Assembly (NCBI GenBank): GCA_025504975.1
Contig: JANUWI010000009.1
Span: forward strand, 558,001 to 622,000
Source of the DNA: Plenodomus lindquistii
Taxonomy: Eukaryota > Ascomycota > Dothideomycetes > Pleosporales > Leptosphaeriaceae
Direction: 5' to 3'
DNA length: 64,000 bases
Part shown: in pieces, positions 1 through 10,445 of the stretch
Position numbering within the stretch: the first letter of the stretch is position 1
Layout: each line of letters opens with the position of its first letter
Made by a program: the position numbers and the translations under genes
Notes under the pieces: model-generated
Told to the model about the DNA's origin: nothing
Seen by the model: only the letters and a program-made list of their open reading frames with translations
Databases searched by the model: none

Positions 1-1756
1 ATATGGCACACTACCCTACCTCATCTCCGGGCCACCGGGTACAGGGAAAACCAAAACTTTGGTCGAGATAGCGATGCAGTTACTCAACTCGACCGACATA
101 GCACACATCTTGATATGTGCTCCTTCTGAAGCGGCTGCAGATACCCTGGCCTTGCGACTCAAAGAGTACCTCAGTGTCAAACAGCTTCTCCGCCTGAACC
201 GGCCGGGGCGAGCTGATAACGAAGTACCTAGCGAGTTGACGCAGTATTGTTACATGAAAAGAGACATGTATTACCTCCCGCCTTTCAAAACACTCATGGC
301 TTACAACGTCGTCGTCACATCCTGCAGAGACGCTGCAATGTTAGCAGAAGCACACATCACCAATTCACATCTATGGACAATGGAGAGAGCCATGTACTCT
401 GCCTTTCACCCTGAAGCGGCTCCCCTGACGCTCGCCCTCCACTGGGGTGCCCTCCTCATCGACGAAGCCGCTCAGGCCACCGAAATCGACATCCTCCCTG
501 CTATAAACATTGTCTGTCCACCGCTCTCATACGCTGCACACCTCCTCCAGCCCCGCTTCGTCATGGCAGGCGACGAGCATCAACTCGGACCCCGCACATC
601 GTCCCAAGATTCTCGTGTCTCGCAGTCCCTGTTCGCACGCCTATCCGCCCGCCCACTCTACGCATCGCACCCTTTGTCCCGCTCCAACAGCAAACCATCC
701 TCCGGCCCCCCAGTCCTCAAGAAAAGCATGTTACCAATCACCTACCCGCCCTTCACGAACCTAGTCCGCAACTACCGCTCCCACCCCGCCATCCTCAGCG
801 TACCCAGCGCACTATTCTACAACAACACACTCATCCCTGAAGCACCCAGCCCCTCCACACCACTACAATCCTCCCCTCTCTGGCGCGGGCGCAAATGGCC
901 CGTTTTATTCCTGCCCCACACAAGACCCGACGAGATAGAGCGCGAAGGAGGCGGGTGGTACAATCTCAGCGAGGCACGAATCGCATGTTCACTTGCAAAC
1001 TCCCTAGTCTACGAAGCCGGTGTAAAGCAAGACGATGTATGCATCATCTCGCCGTTCGCTGCACAAGTCAAGATGGTGCGATCCCTAATGAGGAGTAGTA
1101 GGTACGGTGGGGGCAGCGGACTCTGGGACGTGAATATTGGACCTTTGGAAGCGTTCCAGGGACTGGAGAAACGCGTTGTGGTTCTGTGTACTACGCGTAC
1201 GAGAGAGAGGTTTCTGGAGATGGATAGGAAGAGAGGTCTTGGTGTTGTTTTTCAGCCACGGAGAATGAATGTGGCACTTACCCGGGCGAAGGAGGGGTTG
1301 ATCGTTATTGGAAATCCGGAGATTCTGGGGAAGGATGAGCATTGGAGGGCTTGGATGGCGTTTTGTTGGCGGAATGAATTGGTGGGAATGGAGGGAGGAA
1401 GTAAGTGGGAAGGGCCTGGCGAGGCTGACGAAGGGAAAGCAGGGGTTCTGGAGAAGGCGTTGGTGGCGAGGGAGAAGCAGGGTAGAGGTGAAGAGGGGAA
1501 GTTGTTGGGAAAGGGTGTAGATGATGAGGAAGGGAAGGATAGATATGAGGAATGGGTTGAGAGCTTCAGAGAAATATTGGAAGAGGAGGCTAACAGAGAT
1601 GAAGCCGGGCACGTACATGAAGATGAACATGGCCATGAGTTTGACCATGGGGACGATGATCTAGATAAGGAATTGGACGACGAGGACGAAGATGACGAAG
1701 AGGTCGGAGATTGGATCGCGGAAGGTGCTCATAGTCAAGGAGCGCCGCTTTCCTGA
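1..1756 (+). CDS. Upf1-like superfamily 1 RNA/DNA helicase (SDE3/MOV10-like), 5'-truncated
   Basis: The gene enters from the left edge; the open frame runs from base 2. Walker A (GPPGTGKT) is at bases 29-52, the DEAA Walker B near 461-472, the GDEHQLGP motif near 565, the NYRSHP motif near 760, an EAFQG motif near 1145 and ALTRAKEG near 1275. This order is that of Upf1-like SF1 helicases, and the short spacing resembles the SDE3/MOV10/DNA2 helicase C-terminal AAA_12 domain. A long acidic tail rich in Glu, Asp and His follows and ends at TGA 1754-1756. The N-terminal part lies outside the window, so the exact subfamily and role (RNA silencing, RNA surveillance) cannot be fixed. It converges on SPB4 with only about 100 bp between the two stop codons. 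Confidence 0.85.
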   Translation, partial: YGTLPYLISGPPGTGKTKTLVEIAMQLLNSTDIAHILICAPSEAAADTLALRLKEYLSVKQLLRLNRPGRADNEVPSELTQYCYMKRDMYYLPPFKTLMAYNVVVTSCRDAAMLAEAHITNSHLWTMERAMYSAFHPEAAPLTLALHWGALLIDEAAQATEIDILPAINIVCPPLSYAAHLLQPRFVMAGDEHQLGPRTSSQDSRVSQSLFARLSARPLYASHPLSRSNSKPSSGPPVLKKSMLPITYPPFTNLVRNYRSHPAILSVPSALFYNNTLIPEAPSPSTPLQSSPLWRGRKWPVLFLPHTRPDEIEREGGGWYNLSEARIACSLANSLVYEAGVKQDDVCIISPFAAQVKMVRSLMRSSRYGGGSGLWDVNIGPLEAFQGLEKRVVVLCTTRTRERFLEMDRKRGLGVVFQPRRMNVALTRAKEGLIVIGNPEILGKDEHWRAWMAFCWRNELVGMEGGSKWEGPGEADEGKAGVLEKALVAREKQGRGEEGKLLGKGVDDEEGKDRYEEWVESFREILEEEANRDEAGHVHEDEHGHEFDHGDDDLDKELDDEDEDDEEVGDWIAEGAHSQGAPLS

Positions 1757-1860
1757 GTCGGAACGTGAAGCAACGAGCGACGTGATTCAAGCAAAACGTA
1801 CAATTTCGACAGACTCTATTCAACATCATCTGCCACCAAGGGTATAATACACAAACAAAC

Positions 1861-3818
1861 TTAGTCGCTAAATCCCTCAAACTCATCCGCTGCCTCCTTC
1901 GCCTCCTGCTCCTTAACCTTCTTCCTCACCTCGTCAACCATTGCCTTCAATCTCTCCTCCTCCTTGCGCTCCGCATCCGTCAACTTGGCCACACGCTCAT
2001 GTTCCCGCTTCGCAGCCTTCTTTTCCCTCCTCAACTCCTTCGTCGCTCGCGCATCCTTTTGCTGCGTCCACGCAGACTCCTTCTTGTTCTCTGTAACATA
2101 GCGTTTCTTGCCACCTGCCTTGGTCGCTTCGTATTCCTTCTGCTCAACGAGTCGCTGTTGCTCACGCGCTTTGTCTTTGTAAGCGTAGGTCGCGAAATCG
2201 AGTTCGACGCCGAGACTCCGGTCGCCTTCCCACTTCTTGAGCTCAGGCATGCTGGGCAGTTTGAGAAGACCCCATGCATGGCCAAGCTCTGTCCAGTCGA
2301 GATCGGGGACGCGGAAAATGGAACTCGCAGTGTGTTTGCTGTATGCGCGGAGCCATGAGACGAAGCCTCGTTGTGCTTTGTCAAAGAGAGCTCGGTCTGT
2401 TTTGACAATTTTGCGGATCTTTTTGCTGACTGCTTCGGCGTCCTCGGCTGTGATGGTAAATTCGGGGGAAGTTAAAGGTGCGACGGGGGTTTGGCGGACG
2501 CGCAGGAATTCAATGTAATCTTCTTCCCGGCCTGGAGTAAGGAAAGTGACGGCGAGGCCTTTGCGACCGGCTCGTCCTGCGCGACCGCAACGGTGGATGA
2601 ATGTTTTTGGGTCGCTGGGGGGGTCGAATTGGAGGACCAAGTCAACTGCAGGGATATCCAGTCCTCGAGCAGCGACGTCGGTAGTAAGGAGTATTGATGG
2701 TGTGACACTTTCGACGAATTTGATAAAGTTTCTCCGTCGGACCTTGTCAGGATGTTTGCCATGTAATGGCACAATCGTATATCCCGTGAATATCTCGGGT
2801 AGAACATGCTGGAAGTAGTCGACCGAGTAGCATGTAGCTAAGTACAGTATTGATTTTTGGGGCTGCGGTTGTAATGAAGAGAGGATCTTCTTGATTGCTG
2901 GTATTTTGTGAGAAGGCGGTATTACACAATACGACATCTGTAAGCTGGCCGGTGTCTTCTTGTCTTCGATGGCACCGTCCTCACCAGTTGCTCGTGCTTT
3001 GACTTTGACGGCTATTCGGACTGGATTTCGGAGGCCTACACGAATCAGCTGGTCAACAGCCTCGCTGACACTTGCGCTGAAGAGGCCAGTTCGCCGTTGC
3101 TTCGGTAGTCGAAACAGAATCTTTTGCAAGTCATCCTTGAAGCCAAGATCGAGCAACCGATCTGCTTCGTCCAGCACCAGAGCATCAAACGAGGTTTGCG
3201 AACAATGGACGTGTGGCGACGACAAGAGCTCCAGGAGGCGTCCAGGTGTACCGATAAGTACATTCGTTTGTGATTTGAGGAATCGGCTGAGGTCTTGTGC
3301 TGGCGTGACTGATCCACCGAGTAGAAGCTGAGGTACGACCTTGACTGTCCCTGGTGGAAATACTGGCTTGGGCGGTGCATCCGCGTCTTCCATGTCGGTG
3401 TCTTCATCTTCTGGTTCAAGCATCGCTGCCGAAGGTGCGTGGAATTTGAGTAATGAGCATAGAACAGTGTGGATTTGCGTTGCTAGTTCTCTTGTTGGTG
3501 AAATGATGATGGCGCCCACGTGATGCTTCTTGATTGGCGCATCGAGCCGCAGGAGACGCTCTACAATTGGTATGAGAAATCTAATATGGTCAATAGTCAA
3601 GACATTAAGTAGTCCATACTGACTTACGATAGAGTCTTTCCGCTCCCTGTGACAGCCTCAACGACGACATCAGAATTCTTCATGAACATGGGAATCGCCG
3701 CATGTTGAACGGGCGTCGTCTTCACAAAGCCCATTGCATCTACGGCCTCGATAATCCATTCTGAAAGCGCAGGCGTCAGAGCACTAAACGACCGAGCTTG
3801 TTTAGTTTGGGGCGCCAT
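1861..3818 (-). CDS. SPB4: ATP-dependent rRNA helicase SPB4 (DEAD box, 60S ribosome assembly)
   Basis: Two exons, 3818-3628 and 3580-1861, joined over a 47-bp GTAAGT...TTAG intron, give 636 residues. The Q motif lies around residues 31-38, Walker A (AVTGSGKT) at 55-62, PTREL near 93, DEAD at about 201-204, SAS (motif III, a SAT variant) near 232 and HRCGRAGR near 393-400. The opening LTPALSEW...AMGF and the block between motifs I and Ia match the Spb4 subfamily rather than other DEAD-box proteins. A Lys/Glu-rich C-terminal extension with predicted coiled coil is typical. Spb4 acts in the nucleolus on 25S rRNA domain remodelling in pre-60S particles. The start was chosen because the ORF upstream of it is not conserved in type. 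It diverges from DGK1. Confidence 0.93.
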
Positions 3819-4592
3819 GTTCGTGTTTGCCTCGACGCGTCTTCCGGGTTGTGAGGTTGGTATCAAAAAAAGTTGGGCCAAGTCTGCTCCCCAGAAAAAA
3901 GTGGATGCGCACCGCCACACGGAGCAGGGAAGCTGTAGCCGATGTCTGATACGCCACCGCTGGACTTTCCGCAGAACGACCGGCGGGGGGCTTTGCGTTG
4001 ACCATTCATTTGCTAATGTCTACGTTTAGCTAATCCTTCAAAGTACAGTAAATGCGATGACGCATGCTGCGTGACAAGGTAAGATCACATGCAATTTCAA
4101 ACACCGCTACATCTTCCAGTACGAAGCAGCCAAGACATTGCAGCACCTGCGCCAGCCACACGTCAATCGGCGTCACCAGGCGACATTTTAGCCCTGCAGT
4201 CGAGTCTACAGTTCACGCATCAGAACTGCATAGACGTCACACATAGGCATTTCTCTACCCCTTGTCCTGTAATCTGGCCTCTGTCGCCTGCACGCACCGT
4301 GGCAGTTCCTTCCCCTCTAGAGGATGCGTGGTGTACGGACGAAACCAGGACGTCCGACGTGTGTCTAATTACAGCGGCTGACATCGATATTCATGTTGAA
4401 GCCAGTTCAGGCGCTGGCTTCCCACTCTACGCGCACCTTCAGCCTCGCAATTCTGCCTACGACTCGCAAACTTCGGATCAGGAATCGCTTCTGGTAAACA
4501 TCGCTAGATTTATTACCAGGGCTCGCTCGACGCTTTCCGGCGTCATCCGCGCACCTCCGCTCCCCTACTTTCCCACTTGCTGGCGCGACGCA
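3819..4592. promoter_or_regulatory. Divergent intergenic region between SPB4 and DGK1
   Basis: This 774-bp stretch separates two divergently transcribed starts, so it should hold both promoters. An open frame continuous with DGK1 extends upstream to about 4089 but is Ser/Thr/Pro rich and unlikely to be translated. No clear TATA box or other motif was recognised. Confidence 0.5.
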
Positions 4593-5812
4593 ATGGAGAC
4601 TTCACGCCAGTATCAGATCCCAAATACCCCACGCGTCATATCGCCCTCGCCCACACCCTCGGAAGCTGGCAGCACCAAGGATGGCTACTTTGGGCCTACG
4701 ACGCGTTCGTCGTCGCGCAAAATGCAGCAGCAGCGGGTCACGTCACCGCCAGCCATAGACGAGGACTCGTCCAGCTCAGATCCAGACAAGAGAGCACGAA
4801 CTAGGAGTCGCGACTCTGCCGTTGAGGGTGGCTTGGGCAGGAAAAGAATGGGCGGTTTGACCAGCAGGCGGCAAGTCCAGGCAGGCCTGAAGAAGGACCT
4901 CACGATACCAACCAAAGGCGCGACAAACGGACACTTGTCGCCGACTGCGGCCAACAAGGATTACTGGAGAGAGATGAGCCGAAGTCCAAGTCCACTGGGT
5001 CTTATTCCCATCCATCAAGAGTGGCGGTCGTTTGTGCGTATGCCTTGCTCGCGATTAGATGACAGCGTGCTGACATGTGAAAGATCCACAAGCACGAAAT
5101 CCCACGCAAGATCCTCCACGTTTCGATTGGCTTTCTGACCATATGGCTATATTGTACCGGCGTCCAAACCTCGCAGATCCACAACGTTCTCCTTACACTA
5201 CTCGTGCCTATCGCTGCCACGGACGTCCTGCGTCACCGCTACTGGCAGGTCAACCGCTTCTATATTCGCTGTCTGGGCGCGCTGATGCGCGAGTCCGAAG
5301 TCGACGGTTACAATGGTGTCATCTCATACCTTCTGGGAGCATGGATCGTTATGCGCTTCTGCCCCAAGGATCTTGCCGTCATGAGCATCCTCTTGCTCAG
5401 CTGGTGCGACACTGCGGCCTCAACATTCGGTCGGCTTTGGGGTCATCTCACGCCCAAAGTTCGCAAAGGCAAGAGTCTCGCGGGATCCATCGCCGCTTGT
5501 GTTACGGGAATCATCACTGCTGTCATGTGGTGGGGTTGGCTCGGTCCTCTGTTCTCACAGTACAACTACGGCGAGCACGCCTTTGCTTTCCAGGGTGTCC
5601 TTGCCCTTCCTCCGGCAGTCCGAGAGGCCCTGGGATGGTCTTTGACCGAGTCGACCATTTCCGGTCACTGGGCTCTAGGGGCCATGTCGTTGGCGGCAGG
5701 CGTTATCGCCAGCGCCAGCGAGGCGCTTGACATTTTCGGTTGGGATGACAACTTGACGATCCCCGTCCTGTGTGGCGCCGGCATGTGGGGCTTTTTGAGG
5801 ATATTCGGATGA
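4593..5812 (+). CDS. DGK1: CTP-dependent diacylglycerol kinase (Dgk1-like)
   Basis: Two exons, 4593-5033 and 5084-5812, are joined over a 50-bp intron (GTGCGT...AAAG, phase 0), giving 389 residues. The first ~145 residues are disordered and Ser/Pro/Arg rich. The second exon opens with the HKHEIPRK block and continues through ALMR, YNG, LSW-DTAA and GHLTP...KSLAGS, the signature of the Dgk1/dolichol-kinase-like CTP transferase family, within several hydrophobic segments. In yeast Dgk1 uses CTP to phosphorylate diacylglycerol to phosphatidate at the nuclear/ER membrane. The start at 4593 was preferred over an in-frame upstream ATG-like start because the upstream part has no conserved character. 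The following 0.9 kb is empty. Confidence 0.9.
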
Positions 5813-6749
5813 CAGGGCACTCAACAACCCTCTCTGCTTGTATAGCTAGTTCTCTTTTGGCGGCAATTTCCTTGACGATTTGGATGATACCCTGGACGGG
5901 GGGAAAGGTGGGATTTTGGATGACAGGTGGACACGACGGCGTTCTGAAACGAGCTGAAGTAATGTACATTTACGTATACATGGGGATCGAGTTGGCATAT
6001 CAGATTTCAGCTGCATTGGGTGCAGTAAATGAGAACAAGGCAACATTTGTACAGTCGGTACCACGAGGCGTCGTCGGGCGTATCGAAGTTTCAAGCCGAG
6101 GTCCAAGCACTCTGGGTCGGAATGCGACGGTGCGTCTATCGAATGCCAGATGCAGTGCGTTGCTCCTTGCCAGACGACCGGGCACATTGTGCTCGGAGGG
6201 TTTTCTGACATGCATGCAACACCAGAACAGGAAAGATGATCTGCCCTATGGAGACCCTGACGGACGGCCTCGGCTTGGCGTATGCGGGCCGATGAAAGCA
6301 GCTTTGCGAATGACCTGGGCTGGTTGCTTCTTTATGCGATGCGCGCTCCTCATTCTCAGCGTTCATTTCGTACTGCATAGCCCAACGCTTTTGATTGTCA
6401 TTGCATTGTTTGGTCCTTTGACGTCTGTTTCTCGTGTAAATTTGATCAAAGCATCTGCCGTGTATCTGGCAATCTTCGGTGTGCTATACCTATTGCCCCG
6501 CCACCCCGCCATTCAAGCTCCCCACCAACCGCGCAACGCGCCGGACAGTCAGGCTATACGGCCTCACCATTCGAACACACTTCTGCCATTGTTCTAGCAT
6601 ATACCACGCCGGAATAATATACTGCGTTGGCCTGCAACTTTTCTTTTCTGGCAACACCCCCCGGCCGTCAACCGCTTCTCTGCGCATCTTCCTGAGCACA
6701 CGCGACTCTCCCAGATCGAGCGCCACCGGCATATCCAGAGCTCGGCGGC
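5813..6749. other. Intergenic, no gene seen (DGK1 to E2 gene)
   Basis: A 275-residue open frame crosses this stretch but has no recognisable domain, overlaps the DGK1 end in another frame and is judged spurious. An AT-rich patch near 6613-6625 could serve the E2 promoter. Confidence 0.4.
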
Positions 6750-7367
6750 ATGGCGTCTTCCTCGGCGGCGGCAGGGCTACTGGCACGCCAGCTCAAGCAG
6801 ATGCAGAACGACAAGAGCATATCAGGAATAAGCTGTGGCCTGGTCGACAGCAATGTCTTTGAGTGGGAGGTCATGCTCATGATCGACGACGACACAAAGT
6901 TCTACGGAGGTATACTACCAACCCGCACCCTATACACACCTACACTTCTGACATAACTCATAGGAGGCTTCTTCCGCGCACGACTCACCTTCCCCTCGCA
7001 ATATCCCCTCCTGCCGCCTAAGATGCGCTTCGAGACACCAATCTTCCACCCTAACAGTACGGCCCCTATGTGTCGTCTGTCTCCTCGCTTGGAATACTGA
7101 CCGAGAATAGTCTACCAGAACGGCGACGTCTGCATATCCATCCTCCACCCTCCCGAAGAAGACAAATACGGCTACGAATCAGCTGCTGAGCGCTGGTCAC
7201 CGGTCCAAACGCCCGAGACGATCCTCTTGAGCGTCATATCCATGCTATCGAGCCCCAACGACGAGAGCCCAGCGAATGTCGAGGCGGCGCGGCTGTGGAG
7301 AAACGATACGCCCGAGTTCAAGAAGCGGGTGAGAAAGTGTGTGCGGGATAGTCTGGAATTTGAATAA
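6750..7367 (+). CDS. Ubiquitin-conjugating enzyme E2, UBE2G1/Ubc15 type
   Basis: Three exons, 6750-6909, 6964-7056 and 7111-7367, with introns of 54 bp each (GTATAC...ATAG and GTACGG...ATAG), encode 169 residues, almost exactly the usual length of UBE2G1 (about 170). The UBC fold signature is clear: LTFP..YPL.PPKM, FHPN, then the active-site Cys in NGDVCISILH. After it comes the acidic insertion loop PPEEDKYGYE followed by ERWSPVQT, which separates the G-type/Cdc34/Ubc7 E2s from others; EDKYGYE points to G1 rather than G2/Ubc7. G-type E2s build Lys48-linked ubiquitin chains. The second splice restores Ile between HPN and Tyr. Confidence 0.93.
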
Positions 7368-7929
7368 CATCTGGAATTTTGAAACAAGGAGTACATAGAG
7401 ATTTGGTGGGCAAGAGGAGGATTGCATGAGTGAAAGAAGCGATAGGCGGAGAATTCGAAGCGTGCATTAGGGTGGTTCACGAATTTTTCGGGTACATTGA
7501 AGCGATGAGCACTTTGTAAGCGAGCATCATGATATGATATGATATAACATGGCATACCCCAGCTGTCCTTTCTCGGCCTTTGTTGAGTTTTTGTGTGGAA
7601 TACAGCGCGCTGAAATGGTTATAGAAAAGATGGGGTGCTTGTTCCGGGAGTCCACAGCTCATCTGAAGAGCATGTTGCTGGAGCACACGTTGCAGCGAGG
7701 AGACGACAGAAGCACCTTAACCCAACAAGACAAGCACATCACAGTCCGCAACGACCACTACTAAGACTAGTAGCAATAACAAGGTACACGACACACACGC
7801 ATAGTACATGCAATCTATTTCAGGACAGCAGCTCATGTCCAAACACATCATTTAGTTATCCATCTGCATTGCATGAATCCCCTAATACCCTACATGCTAA
7901 AATCCTCCCAGCCTAACAAGACTCCAAAG
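7368..7929. other. Intergenic, no gene seen
   Basis: The interval holds the 3' ends of two convergent transcripts (the E2 gene and a small secreted-protein gene). No coding signal or repeat stands out. Confidence 0.4.
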
Positions 7930-8374
7930 TCAGCCCTTTCCCCCGAGCTTCCCTACACTCATCTCCACCTCCTCTAGCGAGGTCCAATCCTGCCCCTCCT
8001 CGTCATCGTCTTCGTCTTCGCCTTCGTGGTAGCCGCACTCAGCGGCACAACCTCCTCCTCCACCACAGCCGTAGCTGCGACCGTCATCTTGGTGGGAAAA
8101 CCCCTACAATCCCTAATCAGCCTTCACATATGCATGGTAAATTTCTCTCTCCGCCGACAAGACAATGTAGGAAGAGTAAAGGGAAGAGAAAATGTGGTTA
8201 TGTAACGTACGCAGAGCTACGGGTGGGCGCGACTGCGCTGCTGCTGCTGCTGCTGCTGCTGCTGTGCCAGGCTTTGTACCAGGGCGTTGTGTCTTTTGGT
8301 TCCTCCCAGAAGAGTTTTTTGGCGGTGGCGAGGGGGAGGAGGAAGAGGAGGGTGGTGATGGGTGAGAAGTGCAT
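7930..8374 (-). CDS. Probable small secreted protein with a Ser repeat and acidic tail (model uncertain)
   Basis: The start at 8374 opens a hydrophobic signal-peptide-like segment (about residues 3-17, ending LATA) followed by KKLFWEEP and nine Ser codons made of an AGC repeat. Exon 1 must end near 8207-8212. The second exon (8103-7930) reads Gly/Cys-rich sequence (YGCGGGGGCAAEC) followed by a Glu/Asp-rich run to TGA. The best acceptor is TTGTAG before 8103. The favourable donor GTACGT gives the wrong phase for that frame, whereas a weaker GTTACA donor at 8206 gives the right one. Total length would be about 113 residues. No family was recognised. It is the first of three small secreted proteins in tandem on this strand. 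Confidence 0.45.
8238..8264 (+). repeat. (CTG)9 trinucleotide repeat
   Basis: Nine uninterrupted CTG units on the plus strand read as AGC (Ser) codons in the small secreted-protein gene on the minus strand. A length change would alter the Ser run without shifting frame. Confidence 0.95.
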
Positions 8375-9372
8375 TTTCTTTTTTTTTTTTTTTGCTTGGT
8401 AAAGTAGTAGTGTAGTAGTGGTATTGGTAGTGGAGAAGTAGTGGTAGATGTCTTTTACTTGGGTGAAGAAAACTGTAGAAATGAGGGTTAGATCTGCCGA
8501 CCCTTTTATACAGTTCTGACAGACGAGAGAAATCTTTGTGCGCAGTTTGTTTGGTTCGCGTGTCAAGATTTTTCTTATTCTGATGCACGATCTGGCCTGT
8601 TTTCCTTCAAACGGAGAGGATAGCCTGGCTCGCGCTATTAATAAGGCGATGAATATACTCTGCAAAACCTCAACAAGAACAATTATATTCAGAGTGCATG
8701 GTGGCGAAGTTATGTAGGACGTTGAACTCGCTGGTATCTTGGAATAGAAGTTGCAATGTAGGTATTTAGTCTTCACGCAGGTTTCAATGCTAATAGAGCA
8801 GGAGTATGTTAGATCTAGACCTTCATTATGTTCTGAATACAGGTATCTTATGTAGAAGACCTGCTTAGATGCGTACAGCATCTCCAAATCCAAATCTACT
8901 TGATGTTCTTCCACTTCTCCGAGTTCTAACTCATGCGGATGACGCAAACCCATCGTATCGCCTTCCATGTTCACAGTAATTATCACATAGTATCCTAACA
9001 CCCATACACGACAAGTCTGTCTCTCATCGACTCCCCAGCTATCGTGGCATCGCCCCCTTGCAGCAAGGCCAGATTGCTCACCTTGATGCATTCAGAACCA
9101 TTGATAGAGATCGGGCTTGTTTCTAGATTGGTAGCGAAGCATATTTGATTCGCGTAGGTTTCATGGCTTGGTTGTTTTTCCTTCCTGTGCATTTGGGCAA
9201 CAAGTACACATTATATTCCCACATGATCACACTAACATAATGCAACAAGAAAGCACTCAAAATTAAATTGTCGGATTGTTTTTTTCTCCTAGGGGGCTGA
9301 ACTAAAAGACGCCAGAACATCTAGTCATTTTCATCCTTCACTTCCATGAATGTCCAACAAATCCGGATAACC
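8375..9372. other. Intergenic, upstream of small secreted-protein gene
   Basis: A 15-T tract (about 8379-8393) lies immediately 5' of the gene starting at 8374, i.e. an A-rich 5' leader. The long minus-strand frame covering 8375-9091 has no coding character. Nothing else was recognised. Confidence 0.4.
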
Positions 9373-9555
9373 TCAGTCACCAACACGTCCACAGTGCCAT
9401 CTGGGATCACCCCTGTTGATCTTCCACTTTTCAAGCCAGATGGTCTTTTCTCCTACGGTGCACGCGTACACCTTGTTGGAGCTACCCTTGGCGGCGACAC
9501 CGGTGGCGAGGACGCTGGTGAGTATCAACAAGGCGCTGGTAAGGTTGAGATGCAT
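9373..9555 (-). CDS. Small secreted protein, 60 residues (effector-like candidate)
   Basis: A single-exon frame of 60 residues starts at 9555. Residues 1-22 form a clean signal peptide (hydrophobic core SALLILTSVLA, cleavage probably after GVAA). The mature part is about 38 residues, with two cysteines (KVYACT and WHCG) that could form one disulfide, and several Trp and Lys/Arg residues. No family was recognised. Small size, secretion signal, paired Cys and position between another secreted-protein gene and a hydrophobin are what one expects of a fungal surface or effector-type protein, but function is unknown. An AT-rich patch 30-45 bp upstream (about 9587-9599) could act as a TATA region. 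Confidence 0.6.
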   Translation of the reverse strand: MHLNLTSALLILTSVLATGVAAKGSSNKVYACTVGEKTIWLEKWKINRGDPRWHCGRVGD

Positions 9556-10076
9556 GTTGGCGGGTGAGATGGCGAGTTGTGCGCTTTTAATATAAATATG
9601 GTGGTTGGGGAAGGAAGAAAAGTGCTGGCTTCTTCTGTTGTTGGAATGGGTGAAATTATTCTGAAAGGAATGGATTGGAGTAGTGAATTTCTCGAGGAGC
9701 TGTGACGCTGTGATATAGACGGCCAAGAACAAAGGGACTTGATAGTGGTCTGGGCAACAAGTCGGCAGAGCAATAGATGTAAGTTGGGATAAAGACTAGC
9801 TAACAAAAATCGTACGTAGGTCTCCGTGGCAGAATATCAACACATTAAATACCATCCCCTTTGTTTGAAGAAAGCGTGTCATGGCTATCCAGTCCGTGCA
9901 TCAACAACAAATCTCGAAGACCCTTGATCGAACATGGCGTGTGGCTCTTCAAGGAACGATGTACAATTACAACAATGCCACCCAGTCACCTCTACGAGCC
10001 ATCTCCCAAGCCTCCAATATCATCGAGTGTTCCATAACGCAACGCCATATCCGTTCTTAAGACCATGATACCATGT
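9556..10076. other. Intergenic between two small secreted-protein genes
   Basis: No coding signal was seen. This 521-bp stretch must hold the promoter of the 60-residue secreted protein and the 3' end of the hydrophobin gene. Confidence 0.4.
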
Positions 10077-10445
10077 CTAGGCACCAGTGCACAAAAGCGC
10101 ATCCGCACCAAGTGGCAACACGCAGCACTGCGCACTGGTGCCCGTCTCGGCGCAAACAGCCTCGAATTCTTCGGTGGTGGCTACGACGCCAGCTGTTGGC
10201 CTGTTAGTATACATTGCATGTGAATGCGGCAACGAACATATCGATCTTCGTGATTGGAAGCGATGAGAGCGCAGGGAGGGACGAGGCAACCTACCGTTTT
10301 CGCAGTTCAAGTTCGCCACACCAAGAAGATCGAGCTGACAGCACGAAGGTGTAGCAAGAGGGCCGCAGACACCAGATTGGCGTGCGGTGATGGCGGCTGC
10401 GGAGGCGGTGCTCAGGAGAGCGGCGAGGGCGACGATGAATTGCAT
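10077..10445 (-). CDS. Class II hydrophobin
   Basis: Two exons, 10445-10295 and 10192-10077, are joined over a 102-bp intron (GTAGGT...AACAG, phase 1), giving 88 residues. A signal peptide covers about residues 1-18, followed by a short ITAR propeptide-like stretch. The eight cysteines follow the hydrophobin order C-CC-C-C-CC-C: VCGPL, SCCQLD, NCEN, AVCAE, QCC and LLC. The short spacing and CCQLD...VLPL pattern place it in class II (cerato-ulmin/HFB type). Such proteins are secreted and self-assemble at air-water interfaces, coating hyphae and conidia. The acceptor chosen is the second of two nearby AACAG sites, because only it restores the Cys4-Cys5 loop in frame. Confidence 0.92.
   Translation of the reverse strand: MQFIVALAALLSTASAAAITARQSGVCGPLATPSCCQLDLLGVANLNCENGRLPRPSLRSHRFQSRRSICSLPHSHAMYTNRPTAGVVATTEEFEAVCAETGTSAQCCVLPLGADALLCTGA

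Noticed and set aside
5770..6597. 275-codon plus-strand frame after DGK1
   Set aside because: It starts inside the DGK1 coding end in another frame, has no domain, signal peptide or regular composition, and ends without a splice partner.
8375..9091. Upstream part of a 297-codon minus-strand frame
   Set aside because: Only the last 58 codons (from 8374) have signal-peptide character; the rest reads through AT-rich and homopolymer sequence typical of a leader.
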